DNA of 59,315 bases from an uncultured Lachnospiraceae bacterium. Its GTDB lineage: Bacteria > Bacillota > Clostridia > Lachnospirales > Lachnospiraceae. Shown here in pieces: positions 8,521-17,034 of this stretch. The position numbers and the translations under genes are program-made. Positions within the stretch are counted from its first letter, which is position 1. Every line of letters starts with the position of its first letter. Below the pieces are notes generated by a model. It did not search any database. It had not been told where the DNA came from and saw nothing but the letters and a program-made list of their open reading frames with translations. The DNA is taken from assembly GCA_947648875.1 (NCBI GenBank), contig CANSPM010000021.1, forward strand, positions 1 to 59,315, read 5' to 3'.

Positions 8521-9297
8521 ATGGGAGAAGAAATGGGAAAGTCTGATTGCGCCGGGGAACTTGCGGGCAAAGTGGCGCTGGTCACAGGGGCCAGCCGGGG
8601 AATCGGCCGGGGCATTGCCGGAAAACTGGCATCTCTGGGAGCCACGGTGCTGATCAACTATAACGGTTCCCCGCAAAAGGCCCGGGAATTGGCGGAGGAG
8701 ATTGCCGCCGCCGGGGGCTGCGCGGAATGTGTCGGCTGTGATGTTTCGGATTTTACTGCCTGCGCCGACATGGTGGAGCAGATCATAGGGAAATATGGGC
8801 GTGTGGATATACTGGTGAACAATGCGGGCGTGACCAGAGACAATCTGCTCATGCGGATGTCCGAGGAGGACTATGACAGGGTGCTGGATATCAATTTAAA
8901 GGGCGCTTTTAATACCATGCGCCACTTGTCCAGATATTTCTTAAAGCAACGCAGCGGCAAGATTGTGAATATCTCCTCCGTCTCAGGCGTGCTGGGCAAT
9001 GCGGGCCAGGCCAACTACAGCGCTTCCAAGGCGGGGTTGATCGGACTGACCAAGAGCGTCGCAAGAGAGCTTGCCTCCCGGGGGGTGTGCGTCAATGCGG
9101 TGGCCCCCGGTTTTATTGACACGGAGATGACCCAGGCATTGTCGGAGAAGGCCCGGGAAGCCGGTGTGGCCACAGTGCCCATGGGCAGGATGGGCACCGT
9201 GGAGGATATAGCGGAGACAGTGGCATTTCTGGCGGGAGATAGATCGAACTATATCACAGGTCAGGTAATCTGTGTGGACGGAGGTATGGCAATATGA
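8521..9297 (+). CDS. fabG: 3-oxoacyl-ACP reductase
   Basis: 258-aa short-chain dehydrogenase that reduces 3-oxoacyl-ACP with NADPH. It shows the Rossmann motif VTGASRGIGRGIAG, NNAG in DILVNNAGVTRDN, the catalytic Ser in NISSVSG, the Tyr-Lys pair in YSASKAG and the C-terminal GQVICVDGGM. The start has GAGGAGA 7 nt upstream, which gives a slightly long, acidic N-terminus (MGEEMGKSDC). ATG at 8533 is an alternative. The last codons overlap fabF by 4 nt (ATGA), indicating translational coupling. Confidence 0.97.
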   Translation: MGEEMGKSDCAGELAGKVALVTGASRGIGRGIAGKLASLGATVLINYNGSPQKARELAEEIAAAGGCAECVGCDVSDFTACADMVEQIIGKYGRVDILVNNAGVTRDNLLMRMSEEDYDRVLDINLKGAFNTMRHLSRYFLKQRSGKIVNISSVSGVLGNAGQANYSASKAGLIGLTKSVARELASRGVCVNAVAPGFIDTEMTQALSEKAREAGVATVPMGRMGTVEDIAETVAFLAGDRSNYITGQVICVDGGMAI

Positions 9298-10529
9298 GCA
9301 GACGAGTGGTAGTGACCGGCATGGGCGCGGTGACGCCTATCGGCATCGGCGTGGAGGCTTTTTGGGAAGGCATCCGACAGGAGAAAACAGGATTTGCTCC
9401 CATCACCCGATTTGATGCCTCTGCGTATAAATGCAGGTTGGCGGCGGAGGTCAGGGACTTTCAGCCGGAAAATTATATGGATAAAAAATCTGCCAGAAGA
9501 ATGGAAATGTTCTGTCAGTTCGCGGTGGCGGCGGCAGGGGAGGCACTGCGGGACGCGGGACTTGATCTGGAGAAGGAGGACGCCTACAGAGTGGGGTGCA
9601 GCATCGGCAGCGGCATCGGCAGTTTGCAGGCCATTGAGAGGGAATACGGCAGATTACTGGAGAAAGGCCCCTCCCGCGTGGGTCCCCTGTTTGTGCCCCT
9701 GATGATCTCCAATATGGCGGCGGGCAATGTGAGTATCGCTTTCGGATTAAAGGGCAAGAGCCTGAATGTAGTGACGGCCTGCGCCACGGGTACCAACTCC
9801 ATCGGTGAGGCAATGCGCGCCATTCAGTACGGGGACGCGGACGTGATGGTGGCGGGGGGGACGGAGGCGGCGGTGACGCCTGTGGGTATTGCGGGTTTTA
9901 CCTCTCTGACGGCTCTTTCCGACAGCGCGGACCCCGCCAGATGCTCCATTCCCTTTGACCGGGACAGAAGCGGCTTTGTCATGGGGGAAGGCGCGGGAGT
10001 AGTGATTCTGGAGGAACTGGAACATGCCAGGGAGAGAGGCGCGCAGATCTATGCGGAGGTTCTGGGGTATGGCTGTACATCGGATGCCTACCACATCACT
10101 TCCCCCGCAGAGGATGGCAGCGGTGCCGCCAGAGCCATGATCAACGCTCTGGCGGACGGGAATGTGGCTCCCGGGGAGGTGACTTATATCAATGCCCACG
10201 GCACGGCCACGCACCACAACGATCTGTTTGAGACCAGGGCAGTCAAGCTGGCCTTCGGAGAACATGCGAAGAACCTGCGGATCAATTCCACTAAGTCCAT
10301 GATCGGCCATTTGCTGGGCGCGGCCGGAGCCGTGGAGTTTATTGCCTGTGTCAAGGAGTTGCAGGAAGGCTTTATACACAGGACGGTGGGTCTGCGGGAG
10401 AGCGAGGAAGAACTGAATCTCAATTACTGTAAGGAGAGCTATCGGGAGTATATTCCCTATGCACTCAGCAATTCGCTGGGCTTCGGAGGGCACAACGCGA
10501 GTATCCTGCTTGGCAATATGCAAAGATGA
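9294..10529 (+). CDS. fabF: 3-oxoacyl-ACP synthase II
   Basis: 411-aa condensing enzyme elongating acyl-ACP with malonyl-ACP. The Cys-His-His triad is visible: Cys in NVVTACATGTNS, His in YINAHGTATHHND and His in KSMIGHLLGAAGA. VVVTGMGAVTPIG opens the thiolase fold and LGFGGHNASILL closes it. It is coupled to fabG by a 4-nt overlap. In many relatives accB follows here; instead a 142-nt gap with a hairpin leads to fabZ. Confidence 0.97.
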   Translation: MSRRVVVTGMGAVTPIGIGVEAFWEGIRQEKTGFAPITRFDASAYKCRLAAEVRDFQPENYMDKKSARRMEMFCQFAVAAAGEALRDAGLDLEKEDAYRVGCSIGSGIGSLQAIEREYGRLLEKGPSRVGPLFVPLMISNMAAGNVSIAFGLKGKSLNVVTACATGTNSIGEAMRAIQYGDADVMVAGGTEAAVTPVGIAGFTSLTALSDSADPARCSIPFDRDRSGFVMGEGAGVVILEELEHARERGAQIYAEVLGYGCTSDAYHITSPAEDGSGAARAMINALADGNVAPGEVTYINAHGTATHHNDLFETRAVKLAFGEHAKNLRINSTKSMIGHLLGAAGAVEFIACVKELQEGFIHRTVGLRESEEELNLNYCKESYREYIPYALSNSLGFGGHNASILLGNMQR

Positions 10530-10587
10530 GATAGAACATAATGCGGAACTCTAAACGGCATACTCCCGGAGAGCGCACAGATCCATT

Positions 10588-10609
10588 CGGGGACGCCCAG
10601 GCGTCCCCG
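10588..10609 (+). other. Intercistronic hairpin fabF-fabZ
   Basis: CGGGGACGCC and GGCGTCCCCG form a perfect 10-bp stem with a 2-nt loop. No T run follows, so it is probably a processing or stabilising element and not a terminator. It occupies the position where accB is usual. Confidence 0.6.
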
Positions 10610-10671
10610 ATATCGTTACCAGCCAGGTGTGCCCTCGGGGAATGTGTGGAACTTAAATAAGGAGAGATACA

Positions 10672-11100
10672 ATGTCACTATATACTGCACAGGAAATCAT
10701 GGGTATCATTCCCCACAGATATCCCTTTTTGCTGATTGATACCGTAGAGGAACTGGAACCGGGAGTGCGTGCCCTGGGAAAGAAGTGTGTCAGCGTGAAT
10801 GAACCTTTTTTTCAGGGGCATTTTCCGGGGAATCCTGTGATGCCCGGCGTGCTGATCATTGAGGCGCTGGCCCAGGTGGGGGCCGTGGCCATGTTGTCCC
10901 AGCCGGATTATAAGGGACGTACCGCCTATTTTGCCGGAATTGATAAGGCCAGATTCCGCCGGAAAGTGATTCCGGGGGATGTACTGCTCCTTGAGACAGA
11001 GATTATCAAGGTAAAAGGTCCTGTGGGCGTGGGCCGGGCGGTGGCAAAGGTGGGTGATGAAGTGGCGGCCCGGGCGGAACTGACTTTTTCCATCGGGTGA
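10672..11100 (+). CDS. fabZ: 3-hydroxyacyl-ACP dehydratase
   Basis: 142-aa hot-dog-fold enzyme making trans-2-enoyl-[20 protein letters not shown] and the catalytic [19 protein letters not shown] helix are both intact. RBS AAGGAGAG is 7 nt upstream. In many relatives accC follows fabZ; here only about 100 nt separate it from the accDA fusion. Confidence 0.97.
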   Translation: MSLYTAQEIMGIIPHRYPFLLIDTVEELEPGVRALGKKCVSVNEPFFQGHFPGNPVMPGVLIIEALAQVGAVAMLSQPDYKGRTAYFAGIDKARFRRKVIPGDVLLLETEIIKVKGPVGVGRAVAKVGDEVAARAELTFSIG

Positions 11101-11198
11101 CAGGGGACGGGCAAGGGACACAGGCGTGTCAGAACAAGTATATACACAGCAGCACAGCGCAGGTGAGAGCGTTACTATCCACGGAGAGGTATAAAGCG

Positions 11199-13076
11199 AT
11201 GAACATGGATCTGTTGAAACAAAAGAGAGCGGATTATTTTGCCAGAAAATTAAGCAAGCTGAATGCGTCCCTGGCGGCATCCAGATCCCGCGCCGCAGCG
11301 AAGGACGGAAGCCGCGAGGAGAATGCGGACGTCAGCGACGGCGAGAGCGGCGAACAGGCAAAACGGCGCATCTTTTCATCCCGGGAAAACGGTCAGGAGG
11401 ATGGGCTCAATGAAAGCGCCTGCGCGCAGAGCCAGGAAAATTATATGATTCGATGCCCCAAGTGTGGCAAACTGGTAAACCGGCAGAGAGTGGTAAAGAG
11501 AAAATATATTTGCTATGAGTGCGAGGGGTATTTTCGGGTGAGGGTGCCCAATCGCATCCGTATGGTGGCAGACCCCCACACCTTTGAACCGTGGTTTACG
11601 GACTTGCCGGTACATAATCCCTTAGGCTATGAGGGCTATGAGGAGAAGCTGGCCCAGGCCCGGGAGAAAACAGGGCTGGATGAGGCCGTTACGGTGGGAC
11701 GCTGCAAGGTTTTTGGCGAGGATATTGTGCTGGGTATTTGCGATTCTCGGTTTATGATGTCCAGCATGGGGCAGACGGTGGGGGAAAAGATCACCGCCGC
11801 TATTGAGCGGGCCATTGCGTATAAACTGCCTGTGTTTTTGTTTTGCTGCTCCGGTGGGGCCAGAATGCAGGAGGGCATTGTCTCTCTGATGCAGATGGCC
11901 AAGACCTCTGCCGCCGTGCAGAAACTGGGAGAGGCCGGACTTTTGTACTGCACCATTCTGACGGACCCCACCACAGGCGGCGTCACTGCCAGCTTTGCCA
12001 TGCTGGGGGATGTGATCATGGCGGAGCCGGGAGCTCTGGTGGGCTTCGCGGGTCCTAGGGTCATCAAGCAGACCATCGGGCAGGAACTGCCGGAGGGCTT
12101 TCAAACTGCGGAATTTCTGGTGGAACACGGGATTATAGACGGCATTGTAAAGAGGGAGACGCTGAAAAAAACCATATATTTTCTGATCAAGGCGCATCAG
12201 TGCAGGGAGGGCCAGTACGCAGGCTTTACGCCTGGCAGAGACAGTCATTTTGTGCTCAGTGAGATTTTGAAAGAGCAGTCTTTTAAGGTGCGCCCCATGG
12301 ACGCGTGGGATAAGGTCAGGGCGGTCCGCAAAGTGGAGAGGCCCCAGGCATGCGATTATATGGAGCACATATTTGACTTCTTTGTGGAGTCCCACGGGGA
12401 CAGGGCCTTTCGGGATGATCCCGCCATAATCGGCGGACTGGCGTTTCTGGACGGCCAGCCGGTGACGGTGATCGCCGAGCATAAGGGCAAGGATATCAAG
12501 GAGTGTCAGCGGCGGAATTTCGGTATGCCCATGCCGGAGGGCTACCGCAAGGCGCTGCGGCTGATGAAACAGGCGGAAAAATTCAACAGGCCCATTATCA
12601 GTTTTGTCAATACCGCCGGAGCCTTCTGCGGCATTGAGGCGGAGGAGAGGGGCCAGGGAGAGGCCATCGCCAGGAATCTGAGGGAGATGGCGGCGCTGAA
12701 GGTGCCCGTACTCTGTATTTTCATAGGGGAGGGCGGCAGCGGCGGCGCGCTGGCTACGGCGGTGGGCAACGAGGTATGGATGTTGGAAAATGCCACCTAT
12801 TCCATCCTGTCCCCCGAGGGCTTTGCCTCTATTTTATGGAAAGACGCGTCCAGAGCCAGAGAGGCCAGCGAAGTGATGCACATCACGGCCCAGGACCTGA
12901 AACAACTGAACATCATTGAGAAGATTATTCCCGAGTTCGGCGGAGCGGACAATACCACCGTGTCGGCCATCGGCGGATATCTGAAAGAGCAGATTGCGGA
13001 TTTTCTCAAACGCTGTGAGTCGATGAGCGGTGAGGAACTAGCCGCTCAAAGATATGAGAGATTCCGTAAATTCTGA
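11199..13076 (+). CDS. accDA: Acetyl-CoA carboxylase carboxyltransferase, beta-alpha fusion
   Basis: One 625-aa chain joins both carboxyltransferase halves that make malonyl-CoA. The N-terminal half is AccD-like: a Cys4 zinc ribbon (CPKCGKL and CYEC), then the crotonase-fold [11 protein letters not shown] and [17 protein letters not shown]. The C-terminal half is AccA-like: [35 protein letters not shown] and [11 protein letters not shown]. The start at 11199 has GGAGAGG 9 nt upstream. The same frame is open from 11097, overlapping fabZ, but those 34 residues look non-coding. A variable, charged stretch of about 80 residues precedes the zinc ribbon. Neither biotin carboxylase (accC) nor biotin carrier (accB) is in the cluster, so they must be supplied elsewhere. 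Confidence 0.95.
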   Translation: MNMDLLKQKRADYFARKLSKLNASLAASRSRAAAKDGSREENADVSDGESGEQAKRRIFSSRENGQEDGLNESACAQSQENYMIRCPKCGKLVNRQRVVKRKYICYECEGYFRVRVPNRIRMVADPHTFEPWFTDLPVHNPLGYEGYEEKLAQAREKTGLDEAVTVGRCKVFGEDIVLGICDSRFMMSSMGQTVGEKITAAIERAIAYKLPVFLFCCSGGARMQEGIVSLMQMAKTSAAVQKLGEAGLLYCTILTDPTTGGVTASFAMLGDVIMAEPGALVGFAGPRVIKQTIGQELPEGFQTAEFLVEHGIIDGIVKRETLKKTIYFLIKAHQCREGQYAGFTPGRDSHFVLSEILKEQSFKVRPMDAWDKVRAVRKVERPQACDYMEHIFDFFVESHGDRAFRDDPAIIGGLAFLDGQPVTVIAEHKGKDIKECQRRNFGMPMPEGYRKALRLMKQAEKFNRPIISFVNTAGAFCGIEAEERGQGEAIARNLREMAALKVPVLCIFIGEGGSGGALATAVGNEVWMLENATYSILSPEGFASILWKDASRAREASEVMHITAQDLKQLNIIEKIIPEFGGADNTTVSAIGGYLKEQIADFLKRCESMSGEELAAQRYERFRKF

Positions 13077-13197
13077 GGGGAGTTGCGAAGCATTAAACGG
13101 CCAATCTCCGGACAATACATCCGGCGGGCGTATGCCCCTCATCGGGAGAATGTATTGAGTGGGGATGCGAAAGGTTCAATTAGGAAAGGCAGAAAAT

Positions 13198-14163
13198 ATG
13201 TCAGTTAAAATAATCGGGACAGGAAGCGCCCTTCCCCAAAAAGAAATATCCAACGATGATCTGGCGCGGCTGGTGGAGACTTCGGACGAGTGGATCAGAG
13301 AGCGCACGGGGATTGGCAACAGGCATATCTCCACAGGAGAGACCGTTGTATCCCTGGCGGTGGAAGCCTGTAAAAAAGCGCTGGAAAGCGCTGAAAGGAC
13401 GGCCGCGCAGGTTGAACTGCTGCTGGTGGCTACCTGCACGCCGGAGCAGGGCATTCCCTGCGCGGCCTGCCAGGCGCAAAGTATTTTGGGCGCGAAAAAT
13501 GCCGTGGCATTTGATCTGAATGCCGCCTGCGCCGGATTTTTGTTTGCCCTGCACACCGCATGGGCTTATATCGAGGCGGGAATTTATCAAAATGCTCTGG
13601 TTGCAGGCAGTGAAGTGCTGTCCAAAATTATTGACTGGACTGACAGGGGGACCTGTGTTCTGTTTGGCGACGGGGCCGGGGCCGTACTGCTGGAGCGCAG
13701 TGCCCAGCCGGGCATTTTGGGTTTTGTGCAGCACTCGGACGGCACAAAGGGCAGAGTGCTGCAATGTGACAGCCGTAAGCTGGAGAATCCGTATGTGTCG
13801 GAGTCGCAATATAATCCCTATGTGCAGATGGACGGCAGGGAAGTATTTGCCTTTGCGGTGCGACAGGTGCCGGCCTGCATCTCGGAGGTGCTGGGGCAGA
13901 CGGGACTTACCCCCGGCGATGTGGATTTATATGTGCTTCATCAGGCCAACAGGCGCATCATCGAGGGCATTTCCAGGCGTCTCTTTGTGGAGATGGAGAA
14001 ATTCCCCATGAATCTGGACCGGGTGGGCAATATGTCTTCGGCGGCCATTCCGGTGCTTCTGGATGAACTCCACAGAGCGGGAAGGCTGCGACAGGGTATG
14101 ACTCTGGTGCTTTCGGGCTTTGGCGCGGGTCTTACCTATGGCGCATGTGTGCTGCGATGGTAA
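13198..14163 (+). CDS. fabH: 3-oxoacyl-ACP synthase III
   Basis: 321-aa initiating condensing enzyme (acetyl-CoA or branched acyl-CoA plus malonyl-ACP). TSDEWIRERTGIGNRHI is the conserved N-terminal motif. The Cys lies in DLNAACAGFLFAL, the His in YVLHQANRRI and the Asn in NLDRVGNMSSAAIPV. The start at 13198 has AGGAAAGG 8 nt upstream; an upstream in-frame ATG (13159) lacks support. FabH usually leads such clusters but is last among the enzymes here. The 120-nt gap before it holds no gene. Confidence 0.96.
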   Translation: MSVKIIGTGSALPQKEISNDDLARLVETSDEWIRERTGIGNRHISTGETVVSLAVEACKKALESAERTAAQVELLLVATCTPEQGIPCAACQAQSILGAKNAVAFDLNAACAGFLFALHTAWAYIEAGIYQNALVAGSEVLSKIIDWTDRGTCVLFGDGAGAVLLERSAQPGILGFVQHSDGTKGRVLQCDSRKLENPYVSESQYNPYVQMDGREVFAFAVRQVPACISEVLGQTGLTPGDVDLYVLHQANRRIIEGISRRLFVEMEKFPMNLDRVGNMSSAAIPVLLDELHRAGRLRQGMTLVLSGFGAGLTYGACVLRW

Positions 14164-14187
14164 AAGGAAGATCGTCCGTTTCCTAAC

Positions 14188-14217
14188 TTGACATTTGCGG
14201 CAAAAAGGGTATATATA
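14188..14217 (+). promoter_or_regulatory. Promoter of the MarR regulator gene
   Basis: TTGACA (14188-14193), 18 bp, then TATATA (14212-14217). It lies right after fabH, so the regulator can be expressed independently of the fab operon. No TTTGANNNTCAAA operator is seen at this promoter. Confidence 0.7.
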
Positions 14218-14278
14218 TTATAAGTGTCCACAGGGAAAATGGGGTATAAAAATAGGGAAAGAGGGTGTGGAAGACGGG

Positions 14279-14734
14279 ATGGCGCAGAAGAGGAAACGTT
14301 CTCTAAACGAGATGCTGGTCAATCTGTTTAACCATGTGATGGATATGGAAGGCGACGCCGTAATCACGGAGGAATTTAAGGATATTACCAACAATGATAT
14401 GCACATAATAGAAGCCATCGGCATAGACAGCCTCAGAAATATGTCCGTGATTGCCCAGAAACTCCATGTTACGGTAAGCACCCTGACCATCAATATGAAC
14501 GGGCTTGAGAAAAAGGGCTATATCTGCCGGGAACGGAGTCAAAAGGACAAGCGGGTGGTGTATGTGACTCTGACGGAGAAGGGGAAAAAGGCATTTTACC
14601 ACCACCGCGATTTCCACAAAAAGATGATTAAAGCCATAGTTAAGGACCTGAGTGAGCAGGAGATGGAGATCCTGTACCGCTGCCTTGAAAATCTGAACAG
14701 TTTTTTTGAGCCGGAAGAAGAGAACAGGCAGTGA
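14279..14734 (+). CDS. fabT: MarR-family regulator, FabT-like
   Basis: 151-aa winged-helix regulator expected to repress fab genes, by analogy with FabT, which binds DNA together with long-chain acyl-ACP. The wHTH core is visible: NMSVIAQKLHVTVSTLTINM (recognition helix), GLEKKGYICRERSQKDKRVV (wing) and VTLTEKGKKAF. It lies at the end of a fab cluster whose promoter has two FabT-type palindromes. The ATG at 14279 has GAGGG 13 nt upstream. A GTG at 14267 is an alternative start with AGGGAAA at better spacing. The MarR call is firm; the FabT role rests on context. Confidence 0.82.
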   Translation: MAQKRKRSLNEMLVNLFNHVMDMEGDAVITEEFKDITNNDMHIIEAIGIDSLRNMSVIAQKLHVTVSTLTINMNGLEKKGYICRERSQKDKRVVYVTLTEKGKKAFYHHRDFHKKMIKAIVKDLSEQEMEILYRCLENLNSFFEPEEENRQ

Positions 14735-14779
14735 CAGCAAATAATCGTATCCCTGCCAGAAGTATATCTCAAAATATGC

Positions 14780-14808
14780 TGGAAAAAATGATAAAAACAT
14801 AGTATGAT
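14780..14808 (+). promoter_or_regulatory. Possible plsC promoter
   Basis: TGGAAA (14780-14785), 17 bp, then TATGAT (14803-14808). It is moderate in quality and placed 49 nt before the plsC start codon. Confidence 0.45.
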
Positions 14809-14857
14809 GAAATGGATGGGAGTACTTTTGGCATAAGTGTTCTAGGGATTCGAGGTT

Positions 14858-15628
14858 ATGGAATTGTTGAATTTAAGGTTTAAATGGGTTGTGGCCACCA
14901 ATGGCCTGTACGCGCTTATTACGGTGCCGATTGCCAACTATGTGATAAGACACAATGATAAATATCCTGTGGAACGGCGTTTCGCCCTTGCCCGCAGAAT
15001 GATTAATCATATGCGGAGGTGCAGCCGCACGGCGACAAGAGTATATGGGGTGGATAACATTCCCAGGGAGAAGGGTATCATTTATTACTCAAATCATCAG
15101 GGGAAATATGACGCGCTCGGGATTCTGCTGGCTTTGAAGCGTCCCTGCGGCGTTCTGTGGGAAAAAAAGCAGGCCAACCGTTTGCTGAGTAAGCAGGTGT
15201 GTCGGCTTCTGGAAGGGGTGGATATTGATCTCACCGACCCCAGGGATAAGGTGCGCAGTATTCATAGAGTGACAGAGGCCGTGAAAGGCGGGAGAGACTT
15301 TCTTATTTTCCCGGAGGGAGGTTATACCAACAATCACAATGAACTGCAAAAGTTTCAGAGCGGTTGTTTCAGCTGTAGTCTGAGGAGCAAAGGGCCGGTG
15401 GTGCCGGTGGTGATCTATGACTCCTACAAGGCCATGAACAGCAACACTTTTGAAAAAGTGATAACCCAGGTGCATTTTTTAAAGGCGATCTTTTTTGAAG
15501 AGTACGGCAGTCTGACCAAACAGCAGCTGGCGGATCTGGTGAAGAGCCGTATTGGGGAGAAGCTGTGGGAGATTAAGGAAGGTGTTTGGGCGGACAGGAA
15601 ACCTGACCTGGTGATCGGCAGGGCATAG
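14858..15628 (+). CDS. plsC: 1-acyl-sn-glycerol-3-phosphate acyltransferase family protein
   Basis: 256-aa membrane-associated acyltransferase, probably making phosphatidic acid from lysophosphatidic acid. The N-terminus has a hydrophobic stretch (GLYALITVPIANYVI). The HX4D active site is NHQGKYD and the substrate-binding motif is FPEGGYTNN, with VPVVIYDSY as the fourth acyltransferase block. It directly follows the fab cluster and its regulator, so fatty acid synthesis leads into phospholipid assembly. The C-terminal 60 residues are not distinctive. Confidence 0.88.
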   Translation: MELLNLRFKWVVATNGLYALITVPIANYVIRHNDKYPVERRFALARRMINHMRRCSRTATRVYGVDNIPREKGIIYYSNHQGKYDALGILLALKRPCGVLWEKKQANRLLSKQVCRLLEGVDIDLTDPRDKVRSIHRVTEAVKGGRDFLIFPEGGYTNNHNELQKFQSGCFSCSLRSKGPVVPVVIYDSYKAMNSNTFEKVITQVHFLKAIFFEEYGSLTKQQLADLVKSRIGEKLWEIKEGVWADRKPDLVIGRA

Positions 15629-15651
15629 AAATCACAGGAAAAGCAAGAAAA

Positions 15652-15676
15652 GGAATCCGCCCGGATTCCCTTTTTT
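15652..15676 (+). terminator. Terminator after plsC
   Basis: GGAATCCG and CGGATTCC are separated by 2 nt and followed by CTTTTTT. It also lies near the 3' end of the minus-strand gene at 15705. Confidence 0.88.
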
Positions 15677-15704
15677 GTGTGTGAGAAGTTCCGCAGATGG
15701 GCAG

Positions 15705-15932
15705 TCAGTCAAAAAACTGCGCCAGTAAAATCCTGTCCGACTCCTCTGAGCATTCCACCACGCCATTTTCCATCAGTTCCTTATTGCTGATAATGGATAC
15801 AAGAATATACTGTGACAGCAGGGATTTGAGATTCAGATGATCGCCCTCGGTTGTCTTGAAATATACATTGCCCACGCATTTTCTGACATGTTCCAGAAAC
15901 GTTTTTACATTAATATCTGTTCTTAATTTCAT
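15705..15932 (-). CDS. Small conserved protein of unknown function
   Basis: 75-aa soluble protein starting MKLRTDINVKTFLEHVRKC, with a GGGAGTGG RBS upstream. It reads as a true gene: a good RBS, balanced composition, and clear sandwich-like alternation (VGNVYFKTTEGDHLNLKSLL, then an acidic C-terminus ending LLAQFFD). I recall similar short proteins of this pattern in Lachnospiraceae but cannot name a family. It lies convergent with plsC and downstream of the XRE regulator, 73 nt apart, possibly in the same transcript. Confidence 0.7.
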   Translation of the reverse strand: MKLRTDINVKTFLEHVRKCVGNVYFKTTEGDHLNLKSLLSQYILVSIISNKELMENGVVECSEESDRILLAQFFD

Positions 15933-16005
15933 GCTCGTTCCACTCCCTGCGTAAGGTCATTCCCATCGTGTGTAGAATACCACATTTTGTGGGGATTGTC
16001 TATAT

Positions 16006-16776
16006 TTATTCTGGCGGAGACTGGGAACTGGCCTGTTGTTCTACAGTCCCCCGCATCTTTGTCAGCACACAGCCAAACTTAATCCATTTATCCATCTCTG
16101 CCGCGTTGTCGCAGTCAATCTCCAGGGTTACCCCAAACTCGTTGACGGGTTCCAGTCTGGCGGGACTGCCCTGCCGGAATTTTCTCAGATAGGCACACCC
16201 GTTTTCTCTGTTGACAAATATGTAGGTATCCCCCTCCCGGGGCGGTCTTTTGCAGATCAGCAGAATATCTCCGATATGATAAACAGGCTGTAGATGATGG
16301 GAGGTGACCAGAACCCCACAGTGGAGTTTGGGCCCGAATTTATGGATATAAGGGGCGGCGTTGACCTTTGTGATATTGGCGGAATCCCAGATCATGCCGT
16401 CCTGTAAATTGCCGGTGGGCACGATCACGCTGATATACTCTTTTGAGTCGGTCTCCTTTTCCTGAAAATCTTTTTCAAAATGTATGATGTCGCTTACAAA
16501 CGCTTTCTGAGTAGGTGTCAGGCTCCGCAGATGCTTGAAAAGTTCCAGATCCGTGTTCTGTTCGCCACAGAGTTCAAAGATGAATTTACCTGTCAGCTTA
16601 TACAGCTGGTAGGCGGCGTACAGGTCTATCTTGTTGGTCTCTCCCGCTACTATTTTTTTGTACCCGGATGTGGATATTCCTATCCGTTTTGCCATCTGAG
16701 GCTGCGTGTAGCCATGGCTGACCCGCTCCTTTTCCATATTTAGGATGTAGTTTTTTGTCACTTCCTGTCTTGTCAT
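16006..16776 (-). CDS. XRE-family regulator with degenerate S24 (LexA/CI-like) domain
   Basis: 256-aa predicted transcription factor. The N-terminal HTH_XRE domain (HGYTQPQMAKRIGISTSGYK) is followed by a linker and a C-terminal S24-peptidase-like fold. In that fold GDILLICKRPPREGDTYIFV and CAYLRKFRQG correspond to the strands around the active site. The Ser of the usual SM-P motif is replaced (HHLQPVYHIGD), so self-cleavage is unlikely. RBS AAAGGAGAT precedes the start. It is divergent from the EAL gene at 17035. Repeats in the shared 258-bp region may be its operators. Confidence 0.85.
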   Translation of the reverse strand: MTRQEVTKNYILNMEKERVSHGYTQPQMAKRIGISTSGYKKIVAGETNKIDLYAAYQLYKLTGKFIFELCGEQNTDLELFKHLRSLTPTQKAFVSDIIHFEKDFQEKETDSKEYISVIVPTGNLQDGMIWDSANITKVNAAPYIHKFGPKLHCGVLVTSHHLQPVYHIGDILLICKRPPREGDTYIFVNRENGCAYLRKFRQGSPARLEPVNEFGVTLEIDCDNAAEMDKWIKFGCVLTKMRGTVEQQASSQSPPE

Positions 16777-16873
16777 ATTTTAGGATCTCCTTTCGCGTTT
16801 GCCGAGACACTTATCTATTTAAGAATAAACTAATCCGGAAGGATATGCAAGTATAAAAAGGCCATAAGATACG

Positions 16874-16948
16874 GATGTTTTATTTGAATACTAGTAAAAC
16901 AATATATCGAATATTATTTTTTTACACATACTAGATGTTTTGTTTGAA
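16874..16948 (+). promoter_or_regulatory. Direct repeats GATGTTTTRTTTGAA in divergent promoter region
   Basis: GATGTTTTATTTGAA (16874-16888) and GATGTTTTGTTTGAA (16934-16948) lie exactly 60 bp apart. ACTAG flanks both copies. They sit between the XRE regulator and the EAL gene, so they are candidate operators for the regulator. The rest of 16777-17034 is A/T-rich without a gene. Confidence 0.5.
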
Positions 16949-16952
16949 ACTG

Positions 16953-16981
16953 TTGAAAAGAGATGGTATACTTTTTATATC
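16953..16981 (+). promoter_or_regulatory. Promoter of the C_GCAxxG_C_C-GGDEF-EAL gene
   Basis: TTGAAA (16953-16958), 17 bp, then TATATC (16976-16981). It starts just after the second direct repeat, so a bound regulator would touch the -35. Confidence 0.6.
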
Positions 16982-17034
16982 TGTAAATAATGAGCAACGG
17001 GATCAAATCCTGTTTTAAAGGTGGGGGGAAGTAC

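Noticed and set aside
10530..10671. Hidden accB remnant between fabF and fabZ
   Set aside because: No biotin-attachment motif (MKM-like) can be read in any frame; the gap holds only a hairpin.
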